Of a stretch of DNA of 49,876 nucleotides, positions 1 through 6,640 are shown in pieces. The notes under the pieces are model-generated. The model was not told the DNA's origin. It saw only the letters and a program-made list of their open reading frames with translations, and did not search any database. The DNA is from Candidatus Cloacimonadota bacterium (GTDB lineage: Bacteria > Cloacimonadota > Cloacimonadia > Cloacimonadales > Cloacimonadaceae). Position 1 is the first letter of the stretch. Every line of letters starts with the position of its first letter. Location of the stretch: the NCBI GenBank assembly GCA_028706475.1, contig JAQWBI010000011.1, positions 1 to 49,876 on the forward strand, read 5' to 3'. The position numbers were made by a program, and so were the translations under genes.

Positions 1-177
1 TAATTACAATCGCCCCCACAGCTCACTAAACTTCCTACCTCCGGCAAAATACAGAGAAAACTATGAAAACAATGTCGATAAGAAACGTGTCACTTTACAA
101 GTGGTGTAAAAAATGGGACAGGGTCAGTGATAACATAGACTTTTATATGGTCTTGCGTAAATTTCTCAAAGCTTGTA

Positions 178-260
178 ATCAGATCTGATATAACGAAGGC
201 AATCCGTTATAGACAAGCCTTCAATGTGGATTAACCTATGCATTGTTATCATGATGCATA
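178..260 (+). promoter_or_regulatory. Palindrome-rich leader of the small secreted protein gene
   Basis: A perfect 12-bp palindrome (ATCAGATCTGAT, 178-189) is followed by a 6-bp hairpin (GAAGGC 195-200 with GCCTTC 217-222). A 7-bp hairpin (TATGCAT 237-243 with ATGCATA 254-260) ends 11 bases before the Shine-Dalgarno GGAG at 272-275. The palindrome could be an operator and the second hairpin could affect translation, but no regulator is known. The remaining upstream sequence (1-177) holds no gene I can support. Confidence 0.3.
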
Positions 261-281
261 CAAGGTGATATGGAGAACTCC

Positions 282-683
282 ATGAAAAAATTAACTCTTG
301 TTGCAGCAGCCCTGATGCTCCTCAGCGTATCGTTGATGGGCATCACATTTAGTATCAACGTCATCAGAGCAACAACAAGCACACATGTGTATATTTCTGG
401 ATGGACAGGTGTCCCCGGCGGACCATGGACAGATTGGAATCACGTAGAAATGACACGCGGCGTGCCCAACTCTGGTGGGAACGGATATATCTACTACATA
501 ACTGCTCCCAGCAACGGGCATAATGGTTTCGATGTTACTGCATATGCCGGTGGTAAATCCAGTCGTAAAACAGGATCAGAATATATTAGCGGCAATAATG
601 TTTGGCTAGATTCCATAGTATTCCCACCTCCTCCACCACCTCCTCCACCACCTCCTGTCAATGATCGTCCTGACTTTCGTTAG
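282..683 (+). CDS. Small secreted protein with polyproline tail
   Basis: Unrecognised 133-residue protein. I chose the ATG at 282 rather than 270 because GGAG at 272-275 lies six bases before it, and the protein then begins MKKLTLVAAALMLL, a typical signal peptide ending near residue 20. The mature part is rich in Gly, Ser, Thr, Asn, Trp and Tyr, with no cysteine, and looks like a small extracellular beta domain. It ends with eleven consecutive prolines followed by VNDRPDFR. The proline run is encoded by a 12-base DNA unit (cca cct cct cca) repeated almost three times, so its length may vary by slippage, and translation would need EF-P. The gene is monocistronic, with a strong hairpin terminator 16 bases after the stop. 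No function can be assigned; a surface or cell-wall-spanning spacer is only a guess. Confidence 0.7.
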   Translation: MKKLTLVAAALMLLSVSLMGITFSINVIRATTSTHVYISGWTGVPGGPWTDWNHVEMTRGVPNSGGNGYIYYITAPSNGHNGFDVTAYAGGKSSRKTGSEYISGNNVWLDSIVFPPPPPPPPPPPVNDRPDFR

Positions 684-698
684 AATCCCACTCGTTCG

Positions 699-729
699 AA
701 AAGCCGTGCCCTCTCAAGGTACGGCTTTT
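699..729. terminator. Bidirectional rho-independent terminator
   Basis: AAAAGCCGT (699-707) pairs with ACGGCTTTT (721-729) and the stem extends inward by three more pairs. The A and T runs at the stem ends give a U tract on either strand, so it can end both the small secreted gene (plus) and the BtuG-like gene (minus), which converge here. Confidence 0.85.
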
Positions 730-768
730 CCCATTCAATCAGTATCAAGGGAGCTTTACTAGCTCTTA

Positions 769-2031
769 TTACTTCAATATCACCAGCTTTCCTTTGCTTT
801 TCATTCCCTTGCCGTCCTGCAGGCTATAGAAATAGACTCCGCTGGAAAGCTTTGCATCAGATACCGTTAGGTCGCTTCCCTGATAGGGATAGGTTTTCAG
901 CTTTTGTCCTTTCAGGTTATACAGACTCAATTCCCCGTTGAGAGCTTCTGGGCTACTGAACTTCAGAGAGCTTCCTTGCCGCGCCGGATTGGGTGAAACC
1001 GAGAGCTGTGCTGGAATGGCGATCTGGTCTTCACTAAAGGAGGACGCATTATAGAGTTTAAGATCGGTAGGCATCATACCCACAGTGTATTGCTTCCAAT
1101 TGCTCAGATCCGGATGCAGGATTTCCACAATCCCATTCCCACCCCAGTTTGGCGTCAATAAAGCCACTACATTGCTATTTCCCACAACCCCTGAACACGC
1201 ATTGGGTAAGGGATTGGAGTCGCCATGCAAGATCGTAAAAGTGGAAGGATTATAGCTATACAGATGCGCCCCGTTGCCATCTGCTACCAACGCCAGATCG
1301 GTACCTGCAATCCAGAGAGCCCCGGGAGTGCCCCCAATATCGATGGTTTCCACCACCGTATCCGTGGAAGTATCTATGATGCAGATAACTCCGGCAGTAT
1401 CTCCCCAATTCCCAGTACAGGAAACATGGAGCTTTCCCTCATACGATGCAAGATGCTGGGGATTGGCACTCACCGGAATGGTACTCAACACAGTAAAGCT
1501 CTCCAGATCGATCACGCTCACGGAGCTGCCAGCATAGTTTTGGCTATAATTTCCCGCATTACAAACATACAGTTTATTGCCCACCAGTTCCAGGTCTTCC
1601 GGAGCAACACCCACATCCACGGAAGCTTCAACCGTGCCGCTGATCGTATCCAGTTTATACACTTTTTGAGACAGCCAACCCGACACATAGAGCTTTGTTT
1701 CATGTTTCAGGGCATCCCAGGGATTGGCTCCGAGCCCAACAAAAATGTTGGATATTGTATTGCCGCTTTCCCGCGAAATCTTCTGTACTGCATTGTCTCC
1801 GGAATTTACCGACCAGATATAGTCTTCATCCACCACGATTTTATTGGGTACGGTTCCCAATACGCTAAAGCTGTTATCCACCGTGTCTGTTTCGGTATCG
1901 ATCCTGCTTAGGGTGCGGGATTGTGAATTCACTACGTAGAGCAGTTCTGCAGCGGCAAAGCCATGAAGCAGCAATAATGCCACTATTAGCAAGAGCTTTG
2001 GGAGTCTAAGTCCACTGATGTTTGAGTTCAT
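769..2031 (-). CDS. BtuG-like seven-bladed YncE/YVTN beta-propeller with C-terminal sorting tail
   Basis: A 420-residue secreted protein. The ATG at 2031 is preferred over an upstream in-frame start because it follows the SD GAGGTGAAC and begins a signal peptide (LLLIVALLLLHGFAAA, no lipobox Cys). About seven propeller blades follow, recognisable by LYVVNS, IWSVNS, LYVSGW, LYVCNAG, LHVSCTG, LALVADG and the last NSNVVALL, most ending in an ID..T.TV strand. The final 75 residues carry SVSPNPARQGS, LYNLKGQKLKTY and GVYFYSLQDG, the Por/T9SS-type A sorting tail. It lies downstream of a TonB receptor and under its own cobalamin riboswitch. In Bacteroides, BtuG is a surface YncE-family seven-bladed propeller that binds B12 with very high affinity and docks on BtuB. 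I infer the same role here, exported by C-terminal sorting instead of lipidation. An unrelated YncE-type surface protein remains possible. Confidence 0.8.
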   Translation of the reverse strand: MNSNISGLRLPKLLLIVALLLLHGFAAAELLYVVNSQSRTLSRIDTETDTVDNSFSVLGTVPNKIVVDEDYIWSVNSGDNAVQKISRESGNTISNIFVGLGANPWDALKHETKLYVSGWLSQKVYKLDTISGTVEASVDVGVAPEDLELVGNKLYVCNAGNYSQNYAGSSVSVIDLESFTVLSTIPVSANPQHLASYEGKLHVSCTGNWGDTAGVICIIDTSTDTVVETIDIGGTPGALWIAGTDLALVADGNGAHLYSYNPSTFTILHGDSNPLPNACSGVVGNSNVVALLTPNWGGNGIVEILHPDLSNWKQYTVGMMPTDLKLYNASSFSEDQIAIPAQLSVSPNPARQGSSLKFSSPEALNGELSLYNLKGQKLKTYPYQGSDLTVSDAKLSSGVYFYSLQDGKGMKSKGKLVILK

Positions 2032-2033
2032 TT

Positions 2034-2280
2034 TGTTCACCTCTTTTTGTTTTGATTGTGACTTGAGATGAACACACTGGATATAGCCCATTCCCCGTAG
2101 GCTTCTTCCATACTTGTTGGCAGGTTTCCTGGCTTGCAGCGGGTTACGCTCTGCGCGTCATAATTGCCTTCCCATCATATTGACAGTGACAAATAAACCC
2201 TGTGTGCTGCTTACAGTGGCGGAGACCGCTTCCGATTCTAACGGAATTCCCTATTACCTTTTGTAAAGCACCATCAAGTC
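2034..2280 (-). promoter_or_regulatory. Cobalamin riboswitch upstream of the BtuG-like gene
   Basis: Read on the minus strand, the leader contains the AdoCbl-riboswitch core GCCACTGTAAGC, the GGGAAGGC segment and the B12 box AGCCAGGAAACCTGCC (about 2118-2134). These are in the correct order for the RF00174 class, with the aptamer at roughly 2100-2280. The expression platform is visible. TGTTCATCTC (2065-2074) can pair over ten positions with GAGGTGAACA (2034-2043), which contains the Shine-Dalgarno sequence, giving translational OFF control. It begins about 55 bases after the btuB-like stop. A conserved TTGACT lies just upstream (2312-2317), so it may have its own promoter. Confidence 0.92.
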
Positions 2281-2335
2281 ACAAATACACAGAAATCTGC
2301 GCTCCAGAAATAGTCAAGCTATTTGTTGAACTCGG

Positions 2336-4522
2336 CTATGGTTCGTACGCCACCTGCTCCTTTGCCCGATAGTTCTTTGTGGAGATCGATATCCCCGTTT
2401 CCCAGTTGATTCCGGGTTGTGGAGTGTAGGCATAGATTTCGTACATTTTATTTAGGATATTGTTTACTCTCAGGTCACAGCGGATATCGATAAACCGCAG
2501 CCCAATCCGGTAGAATCCAGCAGTATCCAGAGTATCAAAGCCTTTCAGCGGGGCGATCATGTTATCGACTGTGCTATATTGTTCGCCGGTATAGTTATAT
2601 TGCAAAGAGCAGCCACGTATGTCGTTACCAAAGTTCAGCATAGCTACTGCCTTCATCGCCGGAGTATATACCAGTTTCTTATTATAAGACGGCGATGGTA
2701 TGCCACCAGAATTTCTTGCCACATCTTTGGCATCGGTGAAAGTGACTCCGGCGTTTACCTTCAGAAGGCGGCTAATCTGCATTTGTGTTTCAAACTCATA
2801 GTTCCGAATCCTTGCCTTGCCCACATTAAAGGGCTTCCAGCTTATCCCATTCAGGTAATACTGTCTCCATTGGATCAGATTTTCCACCAGGTTTTGGTAA
2901 TAGGCTATTTTCCAGCGTGCTTTACCGGTATTTGCCTCTGCATACATGTTGTAGCCGAATGAGCTTTCGCTCTTCAAGTTCGGATTGCCCTGGGTCTCAC
3001 TATCCCCGATCCAATACATATCAAAGAGTGAGGGCTGAGAATATGCCGTTCCCACATATCCACCTATAGTAAGCTCAAATCCCAGAGGTACTTGCAGTTC
3101 TTGCTCCAATCTCCAGCTCGGCTGCACTTTATCTTCACAATAGTCCGCCCGGAATGCTCCCAGGGCCTTGTAGCTCATGATGCCGGGATACCATACCTGC
3201 TGGGCTTGTACGGCGATGGCAGAATTGTCTCGTTCACCGGTTGTTTTGATGTTGCTCAGTCTATTGAAGTAATCATAATCCACTGTACTATATTCCGCGT
3301 TTACGCCGAGCTTGGTTTCTTCCAGATTCAGATTGTTACTCAGCTTCAAGCCCCGGCTCTGCTGCGTCTGATCATAATGACTTTTCGCCAGTGTATTTGT
3401 GGAACCTTGATTTGTGAAGATGCTAAAATCCCTATTCCACCACAACAGCAACTCATGGGCGAAATCCCGATGCGACAATATGCCCCGCAGGTTATGCTGG
3501 GCATAGTTTCCTGTGAGTTTGGAGTTATCATATAAATCCAGGAAGTTTATAGTCCCCGGTAATTGCCGGACAAAGCTGCCCATATTGATGCTGTAGCTCA
3601 GCTCTGACGCATCCTTGGAATACCGTGCTTTGGCATAGAAGCTGTCACCAGTTTTTTTGTTGTGCTCTCTTTCCAGTTCCGGCTCTATCCCCCAAAAATC
3701 CGGAGTCTTGTAAGTAAAGTTGTTCAATGCCGTGTGATGCATATACTCTGCTTTCAGTGAGAGCGCATCCCGGTTGATCAATAACCTGTAAGCCTGCTTG
3801 TACAATCCAAATGACCCCATACTACTATAGATTTCGGCTTCCGCGGCTCTGGCATCGTCAGCTTTTTTGGTGTGAATGTGGATGATGCCGCCAATTGCTG
3901 CAGATCCTCCATACACGGATGAATTACCTTTTATTACTTCGATATGACTGATCTGACCAATTGGTATCCGGCTAAGGTCAAATGCTTCTCCAGCGGGATT
4001 CAGCACCACACCATCCAGCATCACCAAGCTGTGACGGCTAAAACTGCCCAAGATGGACACCGTCTGCCGTTCCCCGCTCAACCTCGTATCAGTGGTTACA
4101 AAAGCGGGATTCTGCAGCAATAGATCGTTGCTGTTATTGATTCCGGCATTGGTGTCCGGATGAATGATGCTGGAATTTAACGAAGGGCTGTTGGGACGGT
4201 ATTCGATAGCTCGTACCCACACAGAAGGCAATACAATGTCGTCTCGAACCAGAACTACCGGTGCTTTCAGGTCTCTCGTACTAATGGTGCGATCATGAAA
4301 GCCCAGGCGATGAATATGAAGTGAATCCGCTTCTGTAGCCAGATAGAAGCTTCCGTCCTCCCGGCTGTATGTGCTGTGCCGGGAATCTGAAACACTGGCT
4401 GATGAGACGGGATCTCCATCGGAATCCACAATTTTGCCCCCTATGGCAAAGATGGCACTAGAACAAAGCAGTAATGCACATAGCATCAATACTTTGCCTG
4501 TAACTTCTCGCGTCCGTATCAT
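2336..4522 (-). CDS. btuB: TonB-dependent outer-membrane receptor, probable cobalamin transporter
   Basis: A 728-residue outer-membrane receptor. The start at 4522 follows SD GAGGTGAAC and gives signal peptide VLMLCALLLCSSAIFA. A short CarboxypepD-regulatory-like domain (GGKIVDSDGDPVSSAS) comes first. The plug domain follows (about residues 85-220: NNSNDLLLQNPAFV, LVMLDGVVLNP, HIEVIKGNSSVYGGSAAIGG). The rest is a 22-strand-type barrel, including GYVGTAYSQPSLFDMYW. No gene for the inner-membrane BtuCDF complex or TonB is in the window. The substrate is inferred from the cobalamin riboswitch in its leader; the sequence alone only proves a TonB receptor. The neighbouring riboswitch-controlled propeller supports corrinoid uptake as a two-gene capture unit. 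Confidence 0.88.
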   Translation of the reverse strand: MIRTREVTGKVLMLCALLLCSSAIFAIGGKIVDSDGDPVSSASVSDSRHSTYSREDGSFYLATEADSLHIHRLGFHDRTISTRDLKAPVVLVRDDIVLPSVWVRAIEYRPNSPSLNSSIIHPDTNAGINNSNDLLLQNPAFVTTDTRLSGERQTVSILGSFSRHSLVMLDGVVLNPAGEAFDLSRIPIGQISHIEVIKGNSSVYGGSAAIGGIIHIHTKKADDARAAEAEIYSSMGSFGLYKQAYRLLINRDALSLKAEYMHHTALNNFTYKTPDFWGIEPELEREHNKKTGDSFYAKARYSKDASELSYSINMGSFVRQLPGTINFLDLYDNSKLTGNYAQHNLRGILSHRDFAHELLLWWNRDFSIFTNQGSTNTLAKSHYDQTQQSRGLKLSNNLNLEETKLGVNAEYSTVDYDYFNRLSNIKTTGERDNSAIAVQAQQVWYPGIMSYKALGAFRADYCEDKVQPSWRLEQELQVPLGFELTIGGYVGTAYSQPSLFDMYWIGDSETQGNPNLKSESSFGYNMYAEANTGKARWKIAYYQNLVENLIQWRQYYLNGISWKPFNVGKARIRNYEFETQMQISRLLKVNAGVTFTDAKDVARNSGGIPSPSYNKKLVYTPAMKAVAMLNFGNDIRGCSLQYNYTGEQYSTVDNMIAPLKGFDTLDTAGFYRIGLRFIDIRCDLRVNNILNKMYEIYAYTPQPGINWETGISISTKNYRAKEQVAYEP

Positions 4523-4524
4523 TT

Positions 4525-4765
4525 TGTTCACCTCTTGAATTTGTTTGTGACTTGAGATGAACACACTGGATATAGCCCATTCCCCGTAGGCTTCTTCCAT
4601 ACTTGCTGGCAGGTTTCCTGGCTTGCAGCGGGTGCGCGATGCGCGTCTTAATGCCTTCCCATCGTTTCGACAGTGGCAAATAAACCTTTCGTGCTGCTTA
4701 CAGTGGCGGAGACCGCTTCCGATTATCAACGGAATTCCCTATTACCTTTTGTTAAGCACCATCAA
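4525..4765 (-). promoter_or_regulatory. Cobalamin riboswitch upstream of btuB
   Basis: This leader is nearly identical to the one at 2034-2280. It has the same GCCACTGTAAGC core, GGGAAGGC and AGCCAGGAAACCTGCC box (aptamer about 4590-4765). It also has the same SD-sequestering pair, TGTTCATCTC (4554-4563) with GAGGTGAACA (4525-4534). High corrinoid is expected to block translation of the receptor. A TTGACT hexamer conserved between both leaders sits at 4799-4804. Confidence 0.93.
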
Positions 4766-4865
4766 GTCACAGTTACACAGAAAAAGCCCCTATGAAATAG
4801 TCAAGATATTCCTTAGTTATGCTTCTAAAAATCAGCTCTGCTCCCCCTCAGGATCAAGTGGTGCC

Positions 4866-4940
4866 GAAGCTGATATCATCGGGTTATCATCGGGTGAGCA
4901 CTCGATGATAACGGCTTGATATCAGGATAATGTATCGATG
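4866..4940. repeat. Nested palindromic repeat, family 1, copy 1
   Basis: GAAGCTGATATC opens the element. A 14-bp inner hairpin follows (GTTATCATCGGGTG 4883-4896 with CACTCGATGATAAC 4899-4912), then GGCTTGATATCAGGATAA. Related copies lie at 16229, 24017 and 43863. It is the only notable content of the gap between the btuB leader and the dehydrogenase gene (about 4805-5095). Confidence 0.75.
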
Positions 4941-5095
4941 AAGTACAGGGGAAGTATTTGCAGGGATATCATGGAGCTAATCCATGCATCACAATATTCT
5001 TCGAAGACCTGAGATTGTCTTATTGTCGAAGGAACAAATTGGTTGTCAGTCTGTTACCCCAGAACCTTTCCCAGATTCATCAACTACCGGGCTAT

Positions 5096-6433
5096 CTACA
5101 CCACTCTGGCCGGAGCTTCTTTGCCTTGAATCACGGCAATGGCGTTGCGTGCGGCCATCATGCCCATTTCTTCTCTGGTCTCCATGCTGGCAGAACCGAT
5201 ATGGGGCAGGATCACCACGTTGGATAATCGTTTCAAATCTGCCGGAATCTCGGGTTCATCTTCATAAACATCCAAGCCTGCAGCCCAGATCCAGCCCTCG
5301 CTCAGGGCTTTGATCAGTATCTTCTCATCAACGATCGCTCCACGAGCGGTATTGATCAGGATGGCACCCGGTTTCATCGCTTTTAGCTCTTTCTCTCCGA
5401 TCAGATGCCGTGTTACGGAGCTAAGCGGCAAATGCAGACTAAGGATATCCGATTCCCGGAGCAGGGTTTCAAAATCTACATACTGTGCCGGGATATTCAG
5501 TTCCTTTATCTGAGGTCCATGATAGATTACCTTCATGCCAAAACCTACTGCACGACGCGCCACAGCCTGTCCAATGCGTCCCATACCCAAGATTCCCAGT
5601 GTCTTATGATGCACATCTTTTCCCAAAAAGAGCAGCGGTTCCCAACCCACAAATTTCCCTTCCCGGGTATATTTATCGCTCTGCGGGATACAGCGGGCAC
5701 TCGCCATGATCAGTGCCCAGGCAAGATCAGCTGTACTTTCGGTCAAAACTCCTGGAGTGTTGCATACTGCTATGCCTCTGGCTTTGGCAGCCTCCAGATC
5801 AATGTTGTTGTAGCCTACAGCATAATTTGCGATCACCTTCAACTTATCTGTTGCTTCGATCAAACTTCTATCGATTGTGTCGGACAAGAGGCACACTAAT
5901 GCGTCTTTCCCGGTAATATGCTCTTTCATTTCATGAGCTAGCATCGCTCTTTCAGAGGTATTGGCATGCACTTCAAAGGCTTCCTTGAGCTTTTCCATCG
6001 CTTTCTGGGGCAAGAGACGGGTGAGCAGCAATTTTGGTTTACTGGCATCGGGATTCAGGATTTCTACGATTCCACTATTATCTTCCTGGATCTCCGAGGC
6101 TTTCATAAAGTATTGAAATTCCAGTATTCTACCTTCGGGATCGGCTCCCCAAAAGTGGTATATCCTAAAACTGGAATTTACGCACGGAGCTGATGTGCTG
6201 ATGCTTTTATAGCGTTCGTAAGCAGTGTCTACCAATTTCTTCGAATCGTACAAGAAAGTGATGGTGCCTTGGGACTGGCTGCTTTCTCCTATGCAGAATC
6301 CCACCAGGAATCCATTATGTTCAAAAATTAGGCATTTGCCTTGATCTAGCCACAGATTTAAGCCCAACGAATCCAGATAAAAACTCCTGAGAGCTTCCAA
6401 GTCACGGGTGTTAAAGAAAACGATTCCGGACAT
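5096..6433 (-). CDS. Glyoxalase/VOC domain fused to D-2-hydroxyacid dehydrogenase
   Basis: A 445-residue cytosolic fusion. Residues 1 to about 112 form a glyoxalase/bleomycin-resistance (VOC) fold: IVFFNTRDLEALRSFY at the start and the closing strand DPEGRILEFQYF. Residues about 130-445 are a complete NAD-dependent D-isomer 2-hydroxyacid dehydrogenase of the glyoxylate/hydroxypyruvate reductase type. Visible motifs are the dinucleotide motif GILGMGRIGQAVARRA, the catalytic Arg in INTARGAIVDE, Glu in DVYEDEPEIP and His in ILPHIGSAS. The start has SD GGAG seven bases upstream. The two domains are in one uninterrupted frame, with no sign of an internal start for the second. The dehydrogenase presumably reduces a 2-oxoacid; the VOC half could act on a 2-oxoaldehyde or adduct of the same compound. 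This pairing is uncommon and its substrate is unknown. Confidence 0.88.
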   Translation of the reverse strand: MSGIVFFNTRDLEALRSFYLDSLGLNLWLDQGKCLIFEHNGFLVGFCIGESSQSQGTITFLYDSKKLVDTAYERYKSISTSAPCVNSSFRIYHFWGADPEGRILEFQYFMKASEIQEDNSGIVEILNPDASKPKLLLTRLLPQKAMEKLKEAFEVHANTSERAMLAHEMKEHITGKDALVCLLSDTIDRSLIEATDKLKVIANYAVGYNNIDLEAAKARGIAVCNTPGVLTESTADLAWALIMASARCIPQSDKYTREGKFVGWEPLLFLGKDVHHKTLGILGMGRIGQAVARRAVGFGMKVIYHGPQIKELNIPAQYVDFETLLRESDILSLHLPLSSVTRHLIGEKELKAMKPGAILINTARGAIVDEKILIKALSEGWIWAAGLDVYEDEPEIPADLKRLSNVVILPHIGSASMETREEMGMMAARNAIAVIQGKEAPARVV

Positions 6434-6574
6434 TTATCTACTCCATATTATGTGTCGATTATATAGATATAATAAGGTGCGGACAAGAAAAATCAAATCC
6501 AAAAACCCACACAGAAGCGGGCATGGAGAAAGTGTGTGTAAGGAGGGAGATTTGTAAGTATCTGGATATAATGA

Positions 6575-6616
6575 TAAAAAAGCAACCGGGACCGTACCCA
6601 AAGAAACGATCCCGGT
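6575..6616 (-). terminator. Terminator of ppdK
   Basis: Minus-strand hairpin with an 11-bp stem and one mismatch (6585-6595 with 6606-6616), followed on the minus strand by six T residues (6576-6581). It lies 24 bases after the ppdK stop. Confidence 0.88.
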
Positions 6617-6640
6617 CTATATCTGCTTGCTTGTGTGAAG

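Noticed and set aside
63-188. 41-codon ORF upstream of the polyproline protein (MKTMSIRNVSLYKWCKK...)
   Set aside because: No convincing SD, no recognisable family, and it overlaps the palindrome region; probably chance.
2032-2091. 20-residue N-terminal extension of the propeller protein
   Set aside because: It reads through the SD and expression platform of the riboswitch; the ATG at 2031 fits the SD and signal peptide.
4523-4729. N-terminal extension of the TonB receptor frame upstream of 4522
   Set aside because: These codons lie inside the cobalamin riboswitch; the SD and signal peptide support the start at 4522.
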